Shown here in pieces: positions 1 to 7,401 of a stretch of DNA of 23,957 nt. The notes under the pieces were generated by a model. The model saw only the letters and a list, made by a program, of their open reading frames with translations, searched no databases and had not been told where the DNA came from. The position numbers were made by a program, and so were the translations under genes. Origin of the DNA: Nitrospirota bacterium. GTDB taxonomy: Bacteria > Nitrospirota_A > Leptospirillia > Leptospirillales > Leptospirillaceae. The stretch is taken from NCBI GenBank assembly GCA_027335985.1, contig DAHWGX010000062.1, positions 1 through 23,957 of the forward strand, given 5' to 3'. Within the stretch, counting starts at the first letter, position 1, and the number at the start of each line of letters is the position of its first letter.

Positions 1-2
1 TG

Positions 3-1031
3 GCCAACAAGGCCGACTTCCACATGAACGACATGCTGGCCGTGATGGTGATCGGCCTGGTCTGCGGTTTTTTGAGCAAGTACTTCCTGCGCATCTACCG
101 GACGACAAAAACCTGGTTTTTGAAGGGACCTGCCCGGCTCACCATGAGAAACATATTGGCCGCCCTGATCCTGGGAATCACGGGGTATCTCGCGACCCTC
201 CGTTTCGGCGAAGCCCTTCCGCTGGGCCCCGGATACATCTTCATCCAATATCTCCTGTCCGTGCCCGATACTTTCATCAACCTCCTGATGCTCCTCCTTC
301 TCAAAATGACGGCCGTGATCTTCACGTTTTCCGCCGGCGGCATGGGAGGCTCCTTCTTCCCGCTGCTGTGCCTCGGAGCCGCGACCGGAGGACTGATTTC
401 GAACGTGGCGCATATCCAGCCATTCGACTTCGGCGTGGTGATGGGCATGGCCGGTTTCCTTGCAGCCGGATACAAAACACCTCTTGCCGCCGTGGTCTTC
501 GTCGCGGAATCGACACACAGTTCCGGCTATCTGATCCCCGGACTGATCTGCACGGCTTTCAGCTATATCGCGTCCGGGGCGTCGTCGATCTCGTCACAGC
601 AAAGAGAACGGGAAGACATCCACCTGTCCCGCCGTTTCCATCTGAAGGTCACCAACGCCATGCTCCGACAGATCATCTTCATCCCATCCAACATCACGGT
701 CGATGACTTCCGGCAGTACTACCTGCTCAAGTATTTCTACCGGACCTATCCCGTCCTGGATGAAAAAAAGGCGCTGGTCGGCATCATTTCTGTCTACGAT
801 ATCGACCGGATTCCCGAAGAGGAATGGAAGAAACTGAAGGTGTCGGACGTCATGGTGACACCGGTCATTACGGTCACCCGGGAAGAAACCATCCAGGATG
901 CGGTCCAGAAGATGAACCGGTTCGACCTCGACTTCTTGCCTGTCGTGTCGGAGAAGGATCCGAAGGAGCTGATCGGTGGCGTCACCCGGACGGGCATCTT
1001 CCAGGGTGAATGGGCCGTCGTCGCAGCCTGA
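3..1031 (+). CDS. ClC-family chloride channel/antiporter with C-terminal CBS pair (5' partial)
   Basis: The reading frame is open from base 3, so the gene very probably starts left of the window; the first ATG inside is at 24. It shows the second half of a ClC channel/transporter: several hydrophobic helices, then a glycine-rich GGMGGSFFP segment followed by GAATGG. That matches the conserved anion-selectivity region of the family. After the membrane part, two CBS-like repeats fill the last ~125 residues (VTNAML to the end), with the second around VSDVMVTPVITVTREETIQ. In this family CBS pairs usually sense nucleotides and gate transport in the inner membrane. In acidophiles ClC proteins are linked to acid resistance or chloride balance; whether this one does that is inference. 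Its GC-rich codon use matches the chromosome-like left end. The next gene is tRNA-Arg, 56 bases downstream, with no clear terminator seen between them. Confidence 0.85.
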   Translation, partial: ANKADFHMNDMLAVMVIGLVCGFLSKYFLRIYRTTKTWFLKGPARLTMRNILAALILGITGYLATLRFGEALPLGPGYIFIQYLLSVPDTFINLLMLLLLKMTAVIFTFSAGGMGGSFFPLLCLGAATGGLISNVAHIQPFDFGVVMGMAGFLAAGYKTPLAAVVFVAESTHSSGYLIPGLICTAFSYIASGASSISSQQREREDIHLSRRFHLKVTNAMLRQIIFIPSNITVDDFRQYYLLKYFYRTYPVLDEKKALVGIISVYDIDRIPEEEWKKLKVSDVMVTPVITVTREETIQDAVQKMNRFDLDFLPVVSEKDPKELIGGVTRTGIFQGEWAVVAA

Positions 1032-1087
1032 TCCCCCTTGCAACTACCGGTACTTTTCGATAAGCTTCACAGGCTGTCCAACCTTTC

Positions 1088-1165
1088 GCGCCTGTAGCTC
1101 AGTTCGGATAGAGCATCGGATTCCGGTTCCGAGTGTCGGGAGTTCAAATCTCTCCAGGCGCGCCA
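1088..1165 (+). tRNA. tRNA-Arg (anticodon CCG), CCA encoded
   Basis: A full cloverleaf can be folded by eye. The acceptor arms GCGCCTG (1088-1094) and CAGGCGC (1155-1161) pair perfectly. The D arm is GCTC/GAGC, the anticodon arm is TCGGA/TCCGA around the loop TTCCGGT, and the T arm is GGGAG/CTCTC with loop TTCAAAT (one G-U pair). The anticodon in the loop is CCG, reading the arginine codon CGG. Discriminator G and CCA are encoded. tRNA genes are common integration sites for mobile elements. Here a mobile-element-rich region begins just downstream, but I see no second copy of the tRNA 3' end in the window. Confidence 0.96.
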
Positions 1166-1427
1166 CTTTCTTCCAATACCAGAGCCAAAATCCCCCAATT
1201 CATGACATTGCGTTATAGTGCTCTAAATTGCCTGTTTTTGCCTTCTCTGCACGGCAACAGCACGGCAAGAACTACCCACGGAAAGCCTTTGTTTGTGCCA
1301 TTCTCTTGCGTTATGTTGCGTTTCATTCCGGCATCGGTCTTTTTCGAAATCCACTCTGCGACCTCACGGGATTCGTCACCGCTTGAAATAGCGGTGCGGT
1401 CTGGTAGAATGAACCGAAGGAGGGTTC
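1166..1427. other. Intergenic stretch after tRNA-Arg holding repeat copy 1
   Basis: This has no convincing plus-strand gene. It contains copy 1 of an ~85-bp imperfect direct repeat (1258-1350) whose other copy lies at 12577-12666. On the minus strand the repeat can encode a short peptide beginning MKRNITQENG, with no recognisable function and probably not real. The end of the stretch holds the ribosome binding site of the next gene (AAGGAGG before 1428). Confidence 0.6.
1258..1350. repeat. Imperfect direct repeat, copy 1 (pair with 12577-12666)
   Basis: It starts at CAGCACGGCAAGAAC and runs through GGAAAGCCTTTGTTT, GTTGCGTTTCATTCCG and CATCGGT. These blocks occur in the same order and spacing in copy 2, with an estimated 80-85% identity over about 85 bases by hand alignment. 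The copies are in the same orientation, 11.3 kb apart. Copy 1 lies between tRNA-Arg and a small membrane-protein gene. Copy 2 lies between a broken GGDEF gene and the 3' end of a plasmid-type gene. Confidence 0.8.
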
Positions 1428-1733
1428 ATGTTCGACACGTTGGAATACGCCGAGGAATTGAAAGCCGCAGGAGTGCCGGAAGGACAGGCCCGCGTCCAGG
1501 CCCGGGCACTCTCCCGGCTGACGGAAGAAAAGCTCTCCACCAAGGATGACCTTGCAATTTTAAAGACCGATCTCGCCCATTTGGAAGAGAGGATCCGTTC
1601 GGAATTCAAGCAGGAAATCTCTGAAGCCAGAGCGGAATTCAAGCAGGAGACCGCTGTTCTTCGCTGGATGATCGGATTCAGTCTCGGCCTCTCCCTCCTG
1701 ATTCTCGGGAAGCTCTTCGTCCTCCATCCCTAA
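1428..1733 (+). CDS. Small coiled-coil membrane protein, DUF1640/CCDC90-like
   Basis: This encodes 101 residues with a strong ribosome binding site (AAGGAGG six bases before ATG). The N-terminal third is a short helical segment. Residues ~35-78 are a charged heptad-like coiled coil (EERIRSEFKQEISEARAEFKQE), and residues ~79-97 form one transmembrane helix (LRWMIGFSLGLSLLILGKLF). This pattern, a coiled coil followed by RW and a single C-terminal TM, is typical of small bacterial proteins labelled DUF1640 or coiled-coil family; their role is unknown. It stands alone, with chromosomal base composition, and lies just outside the ISAs1-type element. The gene looks intact. The family assignment is from memory of the pattern and moderately sure; the topology is clear. 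Confidence 0.7.
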   Translation: MFDTLEYAEELKAAGVPEGQARVQARALSRLTEEKLSTKDDLAILKTDLAHLEERIRSEFKQEISEARAEFKQETAVLRWMIGFSLGLSLLILGKLFVLHP

Positions 1734-1833
1734 TCCGCACATCGCCATTCTTGTCCGGTCTGTCGGCCTCTAACGGGCCTTCCTGTCCCGGATCATCTCC
1801 GCGACCTCCCGGGTGCGCAATCTGATCCGGGGG

Positions 1834-1853
1834 CACGGCCATGTCAAAGTCAG
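1834..1853 (+). repeat. Left inverted repeat of the ISAs1-type element
   Basis: It contains ATGTCAAAGTC (1841-1851) preceded by CACGGCC. The reverse complement of 5337-5352 reads CACGACG followed by ATGTCAAAGTC. The exact outer boundary is uncertain by a few bases. Confidence 0.7.
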
Positions 1854-1883
1854 CCGCCCCCATCCTGAAATGTGAGTGGGCGC

Positions 1884-1914
1884 GCCAGCCTTAGAAAAAA
1901 GGGCTGGCTTTTTT
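1884..1914 (+). terminator. Rho-independent terminator inside the IS left end
   Basis: Stem GCCAGCC (1884-1890) pairs with GGCTGGC (1902-1908), with an A-rich loop and a run of six T (1909-1914). It points into the transposase gene, so it would stop transcription entering from outside the element. That is a common IS device for limiting transposase expression. It may also end transcription of the 1428-1733 gene. Confidence 0.8.
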
Positions 1915-1939
1915 CCTTCGACTTCTGTATTCTCGCTCC

Positions 1940-3251
1940 ATGGATCCTTCTCCCGACCCCAACTCCCTGGACCGGCACCGTTTTGACACGCTGGTCGTCC
2001 GTCCCGTCGAACCCTCCGAACGCTCCCGCTGGGACGAAGAGATGCGGACCCACCATTACCTCGGATTCCGGGCCATGCCCGGGGAGTCGATCCGCTATGT
2101 CGCCCTTCTCGAAGGAAAGTGGGTCGCCCTCCTGGGATGGGGATCGGCCGCATGGAGCAACGGGCACCGGGACAGGATGATCGGATGGACCATTCCCCAG
2201 CGGGCCCGGCGTCTGGGCTATCTTGCCAACAACCTGCGCTTTCTCATCCTTCCGGGAATCCGTCTTCCCCACCTGGCCTCGAAGGTGCTGGCCCTCTGCC
2301 TGCATCGGCTTTCTTCCGACTGGGAAAACCGATACGGCCATCCCGTCGTCTTCGTCGAGACCTTCGTCGACCCCTCCCGCTTTGCCGGAACCTGCTATAG
2401 GGCTGCCGGTTTCGTCGACCTGGGGGAGACCCGGGGGTACCGGAGAAACGCCGGACGGTATCACTACCATGGAGAGGTCAAGCGCATCTTCGTCCGTTCC
2501 CTGCGAAAGGATGCGCTTCGTCTTCTGTCTTCCCCCGACAACCTTTCCCTTTTTCAGACAAAGGAGCTCCGCGTGCCCGTCAAGGCCCTTGGAAAAAGAG
2601 ACATTCAGCATCTCATGGACGATCTGTCCCGGACTTCAGACACCCGGAAACGGCGGGGGATCCGACATTCCCAGATCTCCCTTGTCGCCACTCTCGTGTG
2701 CGCCATTCTCTCCGGCGCCTGCCATACGCGCGCCATGGCCGAATGGGCCGCCAATCTTTCGAACTCCCTCAAGAAGCGACTGGGGTTCCGGAGGCATCCG
2801 GAAACAAAGATCCTGATCGCTCCCTCCGAACCCACCCTCCGGCGCACCCTTCAGTCGATCGACGTCCTTGAGGTCGATCGTGTCCTCTCGGGCTGGTTCA
2901 AACAGGTCCTCCCCCAGTGCGGTCTCGGCGGAGACGTCTCTGTTCTGTCCATCGACGGCAAGGCGGTCCGGGGAGCCTCGAAGGCCAAGGGGGGGCAGAA
3001 GATCCACGCCCTCGCCGCCTTCCTCCAAAACCGGGGGATCGTCGTGGCCCAGAAGAACGTGGACGAGAAGACCAACGAGATCCCCGAACTCCGCGCTCTT
3101 CTCGCTCCGATGGAGATCGAAGGCCAGATCGTGACCGCCGATGCCCTGCACACCCAGACCGAAACGGCCCGCTTCATCACCGAGGACAAAAAAGCCGACT
3201 ATGTCTTCACGGTCAAAAAAAACCAACCCACCATGTTCGAGGATATCGAAA
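1940..3251 (+). pseudogene. DUF4338 (DruA-like)-ISAs1 transposase fusion, 5' part
   Basis: About 437 codons precede the IS256 insertion. Residues ~20-205 match the DUF4338/DruA type: FAGTCYRAAGF, LGETRGYRR and KRIFVRSL are the familiar core of that family. Residues ~220-270 resemble the ISAs1-associated N-terminal domain (TRKRRGIRHSQISLVATL, then AMAEWAANL). The catalytic part follows, with D339 in SIDGKAVRG and D401 in VTADALH, plus NEIPELRALL and YVFTVKKNQP. The frame is interrupted after residue ~437 at the target duplication 3244-3251. DUF4338 is best known from DruA of the Druantia anti-phage system. Its role in a transposase is unknown to me; DNA binding or target choice is a guess. ATG 1940 has no strong ribosome binding site. 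The remaining codons up to 3388 are read from the inserted IS and are not native. Confidence 0.85.
3244..3251 (+). repeat. 8-bp target site duplication, left copy (TATCGAAA)
   Basis: TATCGAAA immediately precedes the left end of the IS256-family element and recurs at 4642-4649 immediately after its right end. IS256-family elements usually produce 8-9 bp duplications. Confidence 0.9.
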
Positions 3252-3277
3252 GATTGAGTCCATATAATGCTGTAAAT
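3252..3277 (+). repeat. Left terminal inverted repeat of the IS256-family element
   Basis: The repeat begins GATTGAGTCC and ends TGCTGTAAA. It aligns without gaps to the reverse complement of 4616-4641. Confidence 0.85.
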
Positions 3278-3363
3278 TCCGATGGTCAAGGATTGAAAAA
3301 AGCCATCGATCTTCCCGAGAATAGGCGTTACCCAAACAACCTGTTCTCAACTTGGAGGAATCG

Positions 3364-4584
3364 ATGGCTGACTTTAACATTACCGTGAATCCCGACACGT
3401 TGCCAAATCTGTTGACAGAGGGAGGAGACGGACTCAAAAAGCTGGTGGAATCCGTTCTGAACCAGGTTCTGGAAGCCCAGATGACGGAACATCTGGGTGC
3501 CCGCCGCCATGAACGCTCGGAAGACCGTGCAGGCTATCGGAACGGCTATCGGGAACGGCAGCTGTCGACACGGGTGGGAACGCTGGTGCTTCGGGTACCG
3601 CAAACCCGGGACGGGAGTTTCTCCCCGGAACTGTTCCGTCGGTATCAGCGTTCCGAGCAGGCGCTGGTTCTGGCGCTGATGGAGATGGTCGTCCAGGGGG
3701 TCTCGACCCGGAAGGTGGCAGCCATCACGGAAGAGCTGTGCGGCACCCGGTTTTCGAAGTCGACGGTCAGCACCCTGTCGGCGGGTCTGGATGCCCGGGT
3801 CCATGCCTGGAGGGAGCGGAAGCTGTCGGAACCGATCCTGATCCTCCTGATCGATGCCCTGATGATTCGGGTGCGCAAAGCGGAGGGCGTGGTTTGGGTA
3901 GCGGCCCTGATCGCCACCGGGATCACCCGGGAGGGACATCGGGAGATTCTGGGGCTGACGCTGGGAGACAGCGAGAACGAAGCGTGCTGGGACGCGATGC
4001 TGGAAGGTTTGCAGGCCCGAGGGCTGTCGGGTGTGGAACTCGTGGTTTCCGACGACCACAAGGGGCTCAAAAAAGCTGTCCAGAGACGCTTCCAGGGGGT
4101 GTTGTGGCAACGGTGCCAGGTGCACTTCCTCCGCAACATCCTGGGTCATGCCCCGGCCTCCCAAAGGGGACCCCTGGCCCTGGCGCTCTCCCGGCTGTTC
4201 CGGGCCGACACGAAAGAAGAAGCCCGGACCCTTCGGGACGAGATTTTCCGGGTGTTTGAAAAGACGGCTCCCCGGGCCATGGACTGTCTGGAGGAAGGGT
4301 TCGAGGAGGCCCTGACGGTCCTGTCGTTTCCCCGGAAATACCGGACAAGACTCCGGTCCACCAACTCCCAGGAGCGGCTCAATGAAGAGATCCGGAGACG
4401 CGAACGGGTGATCCGGATCTTTCCCCATGAAGCCTCGGCGATCCGGCTCATCGGAGCTCTTCTGTCGGAATGGCATGAGACCTGGAGCACGGGGAAAAAA
4501 TATCTGGAGATGACCGAATACCACGAATGGCGGAAACAGACGCCTTTCTCCCGGAATCTCTCCCGGTTTTCCGTGATGGAGTGA
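3364..4584 (+). CDS. tnp: IS256-family (Mutator-type) transposase
   Basis: This is a 406-aa DDE transposase of the normal length for IS256. I chose ATG 3364 because GGAGG sits six bases upstream; an in-frame ATG at 3352 lacks this. The N-terminal region has the family's HLGA..HERSEDRAGYRNGYR pattern. Catalytic residues are visible: D164 in LIDALMIRVR, D230 in VVSDDHKGL and E337 in TNSQERLN. The WQRCQVHFLRNIL helix that usually precedes the third acidic residue is also present. It excises and inserts its own IS by cutting at the terminal repeats. It is the only gene of the element and reads in the same direction as the disrupted ISAs1-type transposase. No frameshift or premature stop was seen, so it is probably functional. 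Confidence 0.95.
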   Translation: MADFNITVNPDTLPNLLTEGGDGLKKLVESVLNQVLEAQMTEHLGARRHERSEDRAGYRNGYRERQLSTRVGTLVLRVPQTRDGSFSPELFRRYQRSEQALVLALMEMVVQGVSTRKVAAITEELCGTRFSKSTVSTLSAGLDARVHAWRERKLSEPILILLIDALMIRVRKAEGVVWVAALIATGITREGHREILGLTLGDSENEACWDAMLEGLQARGLSGVELVVSDDHKGLKKAVQRRFQGVLWQRCQVHFLRNILGHAPASQRGPLALALSRLFRADTKEEARTLRDEIFRVFEKTAPRAMDCLEEGFEEALTVLSFPRKYRTRLRSTNSQERLNEEIRRRERVIRIFPHEASAIRLIGALLSEWHETWSTGKKYLEMTEYHEWRKQTPFSRNLSRFSVME

Positions 4585-4615
4585 CCCTTCATGCTGGCCT
4601 CGTTTCGGGAAGAAC

Positions 4616-4641
4616 TTTTACAGCAAAATTCGGACTTGACC
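4616..4641 (-). repeat. Right terminal inverted repeat of the IS256-family element
   Basis: Read on the minus strand from 4641 it gives GGTCAAGTCC then TGCTGTAAA, matching the left end at about 17 of 26 positions. Confidence 0.85.
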
Positions 4642-4649
4642 TATCGAAA
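4642..4649 (+). repeat. 8-bp target site duplication, right copy (TATCGAAA)
   Basis: Identical to 3244-3251. Removing 3252-4649 rejoins the ISAs1-type transposase as ...MFEDIES LPWEAFPP.... Confidence 0.9.
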
Positions 4650-5132
4650 GCCTCCCCTGGGAGGCTTTTCCCCCCTCGTCAGACATTTTCGACCCTCGAT
4701 AAAGGTCACGGCCGGATCGAACGTCGCATCCTCACCGTCAGTTCCGGGCTGAAAGACTTTCCAGACTTCTCCTTCCCCGGCCATCAACAGGTCTTTCGCC
4801 TCGAACGCAACACCTCCAACCTCGACGGCAGCCATCCCCGCACAGAAGTGGTCTATGGCGTCACCAGTCTTTCTCCCGAAAAAACCTCTCCAGAACGACT
4901 CCTTTCCCTCGTTCGCGGTCATTGGGGAATCGAGTCCCTTCACTGGATCCGGGACGTCGTTTTCGGGGAAGACAAGAGCACCACGAGAAAGGGATCTGCG
5001 CCTGTCTTCATGACCCTTCTCAGGAATCTCGCGATCGCTCTTCTTCGTCTGTCCGGCCGGAAGAAAATCGCGGAGTCCTTGCGGCACTTCTCCTGGAAGG
5101 CTTCCCTGACTCTTTCCTTCATCGGATTCTGA
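4650..5132 (+). pseudogene. ISAs1-type transposase, 3' part (frameshifted)
   Basis: This is the C-terminal third of the transposase broken by the IS256-family element. It has FSTLDKGHGRIERR, then VYGVTSL, then RGHWGIESLHWIRDVVFGED (the glutamate after HWGIE is the third catalytic acidic residue of the family), and RNLAIALLRL near the end. After virtual removal of the inserted element, the upstream frame reads through LPWEAFPP and then meets TAA near 4702, whereas the downstream frame is shifted by one base. The switch lies at the T4C6 run 4666-4675. This is either a real one-base indel or, less likely, a programmed shift at a slippery run. The gene ends in TGA at 5130-5132. Confidence 0.85.
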
Positions 5133-5330
5133 TCGGGTTTCCGAAAAACCTCTCTTTCCCTTGTTTCCCACCGAAAGGCAGGGCAGCACCGGTGCGTCTT
5201 TTTCCGGAACAAGAATCAGGAAAACCCTGACTTTATTCCTCGTTTGTCCCCTTCATCCCCAAAAATTTCTTGCTCTGGGTCCGACTTTTGAAAAATCTCC
5301 CTCTTTTTTGAATCCCTGTGCCGTCTCGAT

Positions 5331-5354
5331 GGGCGACTTTGACATCGTCGTGGC
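5331..5354 (-). repeat. Right inverted repeat of the ISAs1-type element
   Basis: Its reverse complement contains CACGACG followed by ATGTCAAAGTC, matching the left end at 1834-1853. Confidence 0.7.
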
Positions 5355-5355
5355 T

Positions 5356-5379
5356 ATACACTAGATTTGACAATAACTC
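5356..5379 (+). repeat. 24-bp terminal inverted repeat, left copy
   Basis: Bases 5356-5379 are identical to the reverse complement of 7402-7425. The repeat carries an inward-facing TTGACA at both ends, which might act as a -35 element. Confidence 0.93.
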
Positions 5380-5392
5380 GTTACAAAATGGA

Positions 5393-6694
5393 CTATAATG
5401 CTTTATATCCCTCCAAAATTTTTGAAAAATGCTTTTCCGGTGTAAACTTTTTGGCTTGGGTTAACCCTTTCTGTATAAGTGTATTAACGTAGCTGTCATC
5501 TTCCGAAAACTGGTCAATCGCTTCCGCTATTTCATAGATATTTAAAGGATTTACATAATGAACTGCATCGCCTCCTACTTCAGGAAGTGAGCTGGTATTA
5601 CTGGTAATGACTGGACAACCCATTTGCATAGCCTCTAAAACTGGCAATCCAAATCCTTCATAAATGGATGGAAAAACAAGACCTCTTGCGCCTTTAAGAA
5701 GATACATTAACATCCAAAATGAAACGTACTCAATGCGAATACGTTTTGCCTGCATACGTTTTGCCTGCTTAAGATAGATTTCCACATCATGGTAAAGCCA
5801 TCCATTTTTTCCGACAATTACAATTGGCATGTCTGTTTTAGACATAGACATTGCCTGAAGGATTCTCATAACATTTTTTTTTGGTTCAATTGCACCGTAA
5901 AATAAAAAATACTGACCAGCAGTTAAACCATATGTTTTTTTTAATACTCCTTGAATGACATTAATATCCATGTTTTTGAGATTATCTGGAATTGACACAG
6001 ATTGGTAGGTAACGATTATTTTTTTGTCTGGGATTCCAAATAAGTTGCATAAATCATTTTTGCTGTGCTCAGAAACTGTAAAGATGATGTCTGCATATTT
6101 TATAGACGCTAAGAAAACGTTTCGATACCATTCAATATTCACTTCAGTAAAGTAAGGAAAGATTAGTGGTATAACGTCATGCACTGTTACCACATTAGGA
6201 ACACCTTTCATGCGAACCGGAAGCGTGTATGTTGAATGATAAATATCTACTCCTGATTCTTTTGGCAGCTTAATAGTTATTGGCATACGGGTTAGACTGG
6301 CAAATGCTTGAGCGCCACGAAAAAGTGATGGTGTATTGTATATGGCATTAAAACTTGGGAGTTTTTTATCACCCAAAGAACTAACATTGACAAGTTGATT
6401 GATTTTTATCTCATGAGGACGCACTGGAATTCCTAGCAAATTCTTGGTAGCCATGAGGGCGGCATATGGACCAAACGATAAAATATCGTGACGACTTGTT
6501 TTGTTCCCAATGGATATCTGTTGAATAAACCTCATCCATGATGAATCTGATTGCGATTTCCCATGGTTAACGCCAAAAACAGAGACCAAGTCAAGCCCAT
6601 TCGAAAGTAAAAGATTGCTTAATTCTCGCGTGTATGTGGAAAGACCGGTTCCTTGTTGGAGACCAAGACTGAATCCATCAATAGCTATTTTCAT
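5393..6694 (-). CDS. Glycosyltransferase, GT4 (group 1) type
   Basis: 433 aa, full length for the family. The N-terminal part begins MKIAIDGFSLG with a TGLSTYTRELSNLL segment, typical of the first Rossmann-like domain of GT-B enzymes. The C-terminal domain has FLFYGAIEPKKNV, then the donor-binding EGFGLPVLEAM (E-x7-E) and GCPVITSNTSSLPEVGGDA. Such retaining enzymes transfer a sugar from a nucleotide-sugar to a growing O-antigen or other polysaccharide at the inner face of the membrane. Its start overlaps the end of the ABC ATPase fragment by 17 bases, so the two were one operon of a surface-polysaccharide cluster. Base composition is clearly AT-richer than the flanks, a sign of transfer. The specific sugar cannot be told. 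The stop codon lies 14 bases inside the left inverted repeat. Confidence 0.9.
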   Translation of the reverse strand: MKIAIDGFSLGLQQGTGLSTYTRELSNLLLSNGLDLVSVFGVNHGKSQSDSSWMRFIQQISIGNKTSRHDILSFGPYAALMATKNLLGIPVRPHEIKINQLVNVSSLGDKKLPSFNAIYNTPSLFRGAQAFASLTRMPITIKLPKESGVDIYHSTYTLPVRMKGVPNVVTVHDVIPLIFPYFTEVNIEWYRNVFLASIKYADIIFTVSEHSKNDLCNLFGIPDKKIIVTYQSVSIPDNLKNMDINVIQGVLKKTYGLTAGQYFLFYGAIEPKKNVMRILQAMSMSKTDMPIVIVGKNGWLYHDVEIYLKQAKRMQAKRIRIEYVSFWMLMYLLKGARGLVFPSIYEGFGLPVLEAMQMGCPVITSNTSSLPEVGGDAVHYVNPLNIYEIAEAIDQFSEDDSYVNTLIQKGLTQAKKFTPEKHFSKILEGYKAL

Positions 6695-7155
6695 CTTTTT
6701 TTTCCTCGTTCGCAGGATCTGTGGCTAAAAATAGGCTATTTTGAACTTTTCCATAGGCAAGTTCCGAGAAAAATTGGACAATTTCTTCAAGAATCCTAAT
6801 TTCATCTTTGTTCCTTCCAATGTTTGGAAGGAACATCAAAACATTACCTCTGAAGTTTTCCGCGTGTCTTTGAAAGAGAGTCCTCCCTTTCTCAATCCGC
6901 ATGACCCGGGTGCAAACCTCCTTTAGAATATCGGGAGAATGAGTGGCCATCACTAGAATCGGGGTCCGGTTGACCTGGGATCTGAGCTGCTCCTCCGCCA
7001 ATTTCACAAAATCGGCATCCCCCACCGACAGCCATTCGTCCATGAGAAGGATGTCAGCCTCCACTGTGGTCGCAATGGAAAAGGCCAGACGCATCGCCAT
7101 CCCGGAGGAATAGGTCCGGACCGGAAGGGATCGATAAAGATCTCCTGATCTCCTG
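6678..7155 (-). pseudogene. Polysaccharide/O-antigen export ABC ATPase (Wzt-like), 3' part only
   Basis: The recognisable part starts about SLPVRTYSSGMAMRLAFSI (the ABC signature region), followed by Walker B as ADILLMDEWLSVGDADF and the switch histidine in MATHSPDIL. It continues to the C-terminal extension ending DENSY. This is the pattern of Wzt/RfbE-type ATPases that power export of polysaccharides through the inner membrane. The Walker A half is absent. Upstream of about 7155 the sequence turns into transposase code in another frame, so the gene was cut by a rearrangement. It cannot hydrolyse ATP as it stands. An open frame continues to 7256, but its first ~35 codons are an out-of-frame reading of the transposase fragment. 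Confidence 0.85.
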
Positions 7156-7377
7156 CACTCCGGGTCGACCCAAGGCGAGGGACTCATCGTTCCAGTAGCC
7201 CGTATCGGCCAGAACCTCCCGGGGAGCTTCTTCGATTCCCGCCTGGGCCAGTGCATCCTTTGTCGCTTCCAGCATGGGAATCATCTGATGCATGTCGTTC
7301 GCCTCCTGCGTGATCTCGGCACCGATAATGATCTGTTCTTGTGTCACCACGATCTGGGCATTGTAGGCCTACTACCG
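7156..7377 (-). pseudogene. Internal fragment of a DDE transposase (IS1182-like)
   Basis: On the minus strand, in the frame starting near 7377, the sequence reads YNAQIVVTQEQ, then GAEITQEANDMHQMIPML, then EVLADTGYWNDESLAL. This is the central part of transposases with a GYNAQ motif and a LADxGYWxxE catalytic segment, which I associate with IS1182-like families. Both ends are missing: the N-terminal part is lost between 7378 and the inverted repeat at 7402, and the C-terminal part is replaced by the ABC ATPase sequence at about 7155. The fragment is not functional. It may be what is left of the transposase that once served the 24-bp inverted repeats, but this is inference. Confidence 0.75.
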
Positions 7378-7401
7378 CTACATCCACTAGCATTACTAAC
7401 A

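Larger units (their letters stand above)
3252..4641 (+). mobile_element. Complete IS256-family insertion sequence (1390 bp)
   Basis: The element is bounded by ~26-bp imperfect inverted repeats. Left, 3252 onward, reads GATTGAGTCC then TGCTGTAAA. Right, reverse complement from 4641, reads GGTCAAGTCC then TGCTGTAAA. It is flanked by exact 8-bp duplications (TATCGAAA). It encodes one full-length transposase. The clean duplication and intact gene suggest that this is one of the youngest insertions in the window. Confidence 0.93.
1834..5354 (+). mobile_element. ISAs1-type insertion sequence, interrupted by an IS256-family element
   Basis: The transposase (1940-3251 continued at 4650-5132) lies between inverted ends. 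The left end near 1834-1853 and the right end near 5331-5354 share CACG, then C, then ATGTCAAAGTC when read inward, about 17 of 20 positions. Without the nested element the unit is about 2.1 kb. That is longer than a typical ISAs1 element because of the extra DUF4338 domain. I see no target duplication at the outer ends: the right end abuts the inverted repeat of the next islet (5356), and the left flank is different. One end may therefore have been rearranged. It is inactive through both insertion and frameshift. Confidence 0.75.
5133..5392. other. Non-coding right end of the ISAs1-type element and start of the islet
   Basis: No gene is supported here. It holds a weak hairpin with arms TCAGG/CCTGA near 5216-5231, the right inverted repeat of the ISAs1-type element (5331-5354), and then the left inverted repeat of the glycosyltransferase islet (5356-5379). 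Confidence 0.6.

Noticed and set aside
1770..1815. Minus-strand reading ending RTREVAEMIRDRKAR as the tail of a gene broken by the ISAs1-type element
   Set aside because: Only about 15 residues lie outside the IS end, with no partner fragment on the other side.
3252..3388. Continuation of the ISAs1-type transposase frame to 3388
   Set aside because: Those codons lie inside the IS256-family element and are not native to the gene.
3328..4524. Long minus-strand open frame of 398 codons opposite the IS256-family transposase
   Set aside because: It is a shadow of the transposase in GC-rich DNA, with no protein family recognised.
4527..4649. ATG 4527 as start of a separate 201-aa protein
   Set aside because: The first ~40 codons are out-of-frame reading of the IS256-family right end; only the part after 4650 is transposase.
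5367..5399. TTGACA in the inverted repeat with TATAAT at 5394 as a plus-strand promoter
   Set aside because: The spacer is 21 bases, too long, and it would run antisense into the glycosyltransferase gene.
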